DNA from: Desulfobacteraceae bacterium
Lineage (GTDB): Bacteria; Desulfobacterota; DSM-4660; Desulfatiglandales; Desulfatiglandaceae
Assembly (NCBI GenBank): GCA_030589225.1
Contig: JAUUWD010000115.1
Coordinates: forward strand, 1-5,839
Reading direction: 5' to 3'
Length of the DNA: 5,839 nucleotides
The translations under genes were made by a program, and so were the position numbers. The notes beneath the pieces are model-generated. The model did not search any database and had not been told where the DNA came from. It worked only from the letters and a program-made list of their open reading frames with translations. Below are positions 5,589 through 5,839 of this stretch, in pieces (positions within the stretch are counted from its first letter, which is position 1; each line of letters opens with the position of its first letter).

Positions 5589-5839
5589 GCACGCCCACGG
5601 AAAGCCCGGAAGCGCCTCTTGCTGAAAAGATGAGGCCGAAAAGACTTGAAGACATAGTGGGTCAGAAGCATCTCCTCGGCCCGGGCAGCTTTCTTCCCAG
5701 GGCCCTTAACAGCGGCCGCATATTTTCTGTGATTTTCTGGGGTCCTCCCGGTTCCGGCAAGACCACACTGGCCAGGCTGATGAGTGTGTATACTCGACTT
5801 CCTTTCTATTCCTTTTCCGCTGTCACTTCGGGGATCAAG
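5585..5839 (+). CDS. rarA: replication-associated recombination protein A (RarA/MgsA), AAA+ ATPase; N-terminal 85 residues, runs off the right edge
   Basis: RarA is a AAA+ ATPase related to clamp-loader and RuvB-type proteins (WHIP/Werner-interacting homologue in eukaryotes). It acts at stalled or damaged replication forks. The visible part opens with [20 protein letters not shown] (11-30), the family's N-terminal signature. GPPGSGKTT with Walker A K59 (53-61) and SAVTSGIK at the window end follow, both as expected in RarA. The start ATG overlaps the TGA of the kinase-like gene (ATGA, 5585-5588) and has an AGGAAG ribosome site. The remaining Walker B, sensor and C-terminal tetramerisation regions lie outside the window. 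RuvB and DnaX share Walker motifs but not this N-terminal signature, so the call is strong although partial. Confidence 0.93.
   Translation, partial: MSTPTESPEAPLAEKMRPKRLEDIVGQKHLLGPGSFLPRALNSGRIFSVIFWGPPGSGKTTLARLMSVYTRLPFYSFSAVTSGIK

Overview
The window looks like a mid-GC bacterial chromosome segment built around DNA replication genes. It holds a complete dnaE (DNA polymerase III alpha subunit) on the minus strand, a divergent plus-strand operon of a PAS/histidine-kinase-like protein, and the 5' part of rarA, which runs off the right edge. Protein style (a PHP-intact DnaE of the usual proteobacterial length, and a soluble PAS kinase with a KMEAL-type H-box region) suggests a deltaproteobacterium/Desulfobacterota member. 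That placement is an impression from the sequence, not a search result.

Layout. Positions 1-75 probably carry the last codons of a plus-strand gene that begins outside the window. A 204-bp non-coding, MITE-like element (53-256) sits in its 3' end. It has imperfect terminal inverted repeats, a nested palindromic core (124-170) and a 6-bp direct repeat (TAGATA) on both sides. A plus-strand intrinsic terminator (320-351) follows and fits the end of that truncated-in-window gene. The rest of 263-368 shows no gene. dnaE fills 369-3848 on the minus strand. The 144-bp divergent intergenic region (3849-3992) holds a plausible sigma70-type promoter for dnaE, a perfect inverted repeat at its predicted transcript start, and good Shine-Dalgarno sequences for both genes. 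The kinase-like gene (3993-5588) overlaps the start of rarA by an ATGA junction.

How the genes may work together. DnaE is the replicative polymerase, and RarA is a AAA+ ATPase acting at stalled forks. The protein between them keeps a PAS sensor and an apparently intact ATP-binding domain but lacks the phosphoacceptor histidine, and its C-terminal receiver-like domain lacks the acidic pair. It therefore looks like a pseudo-hybrid-kinase translationally coupled to a fork-maintenance ATPase. This pairing is the most unusual functional feature here; any role in replication stress is inference. The clearest structural discovery is the small element with a target-site duplication, which appears to have rewritten the C-terminal residues of the neighbouring gene.
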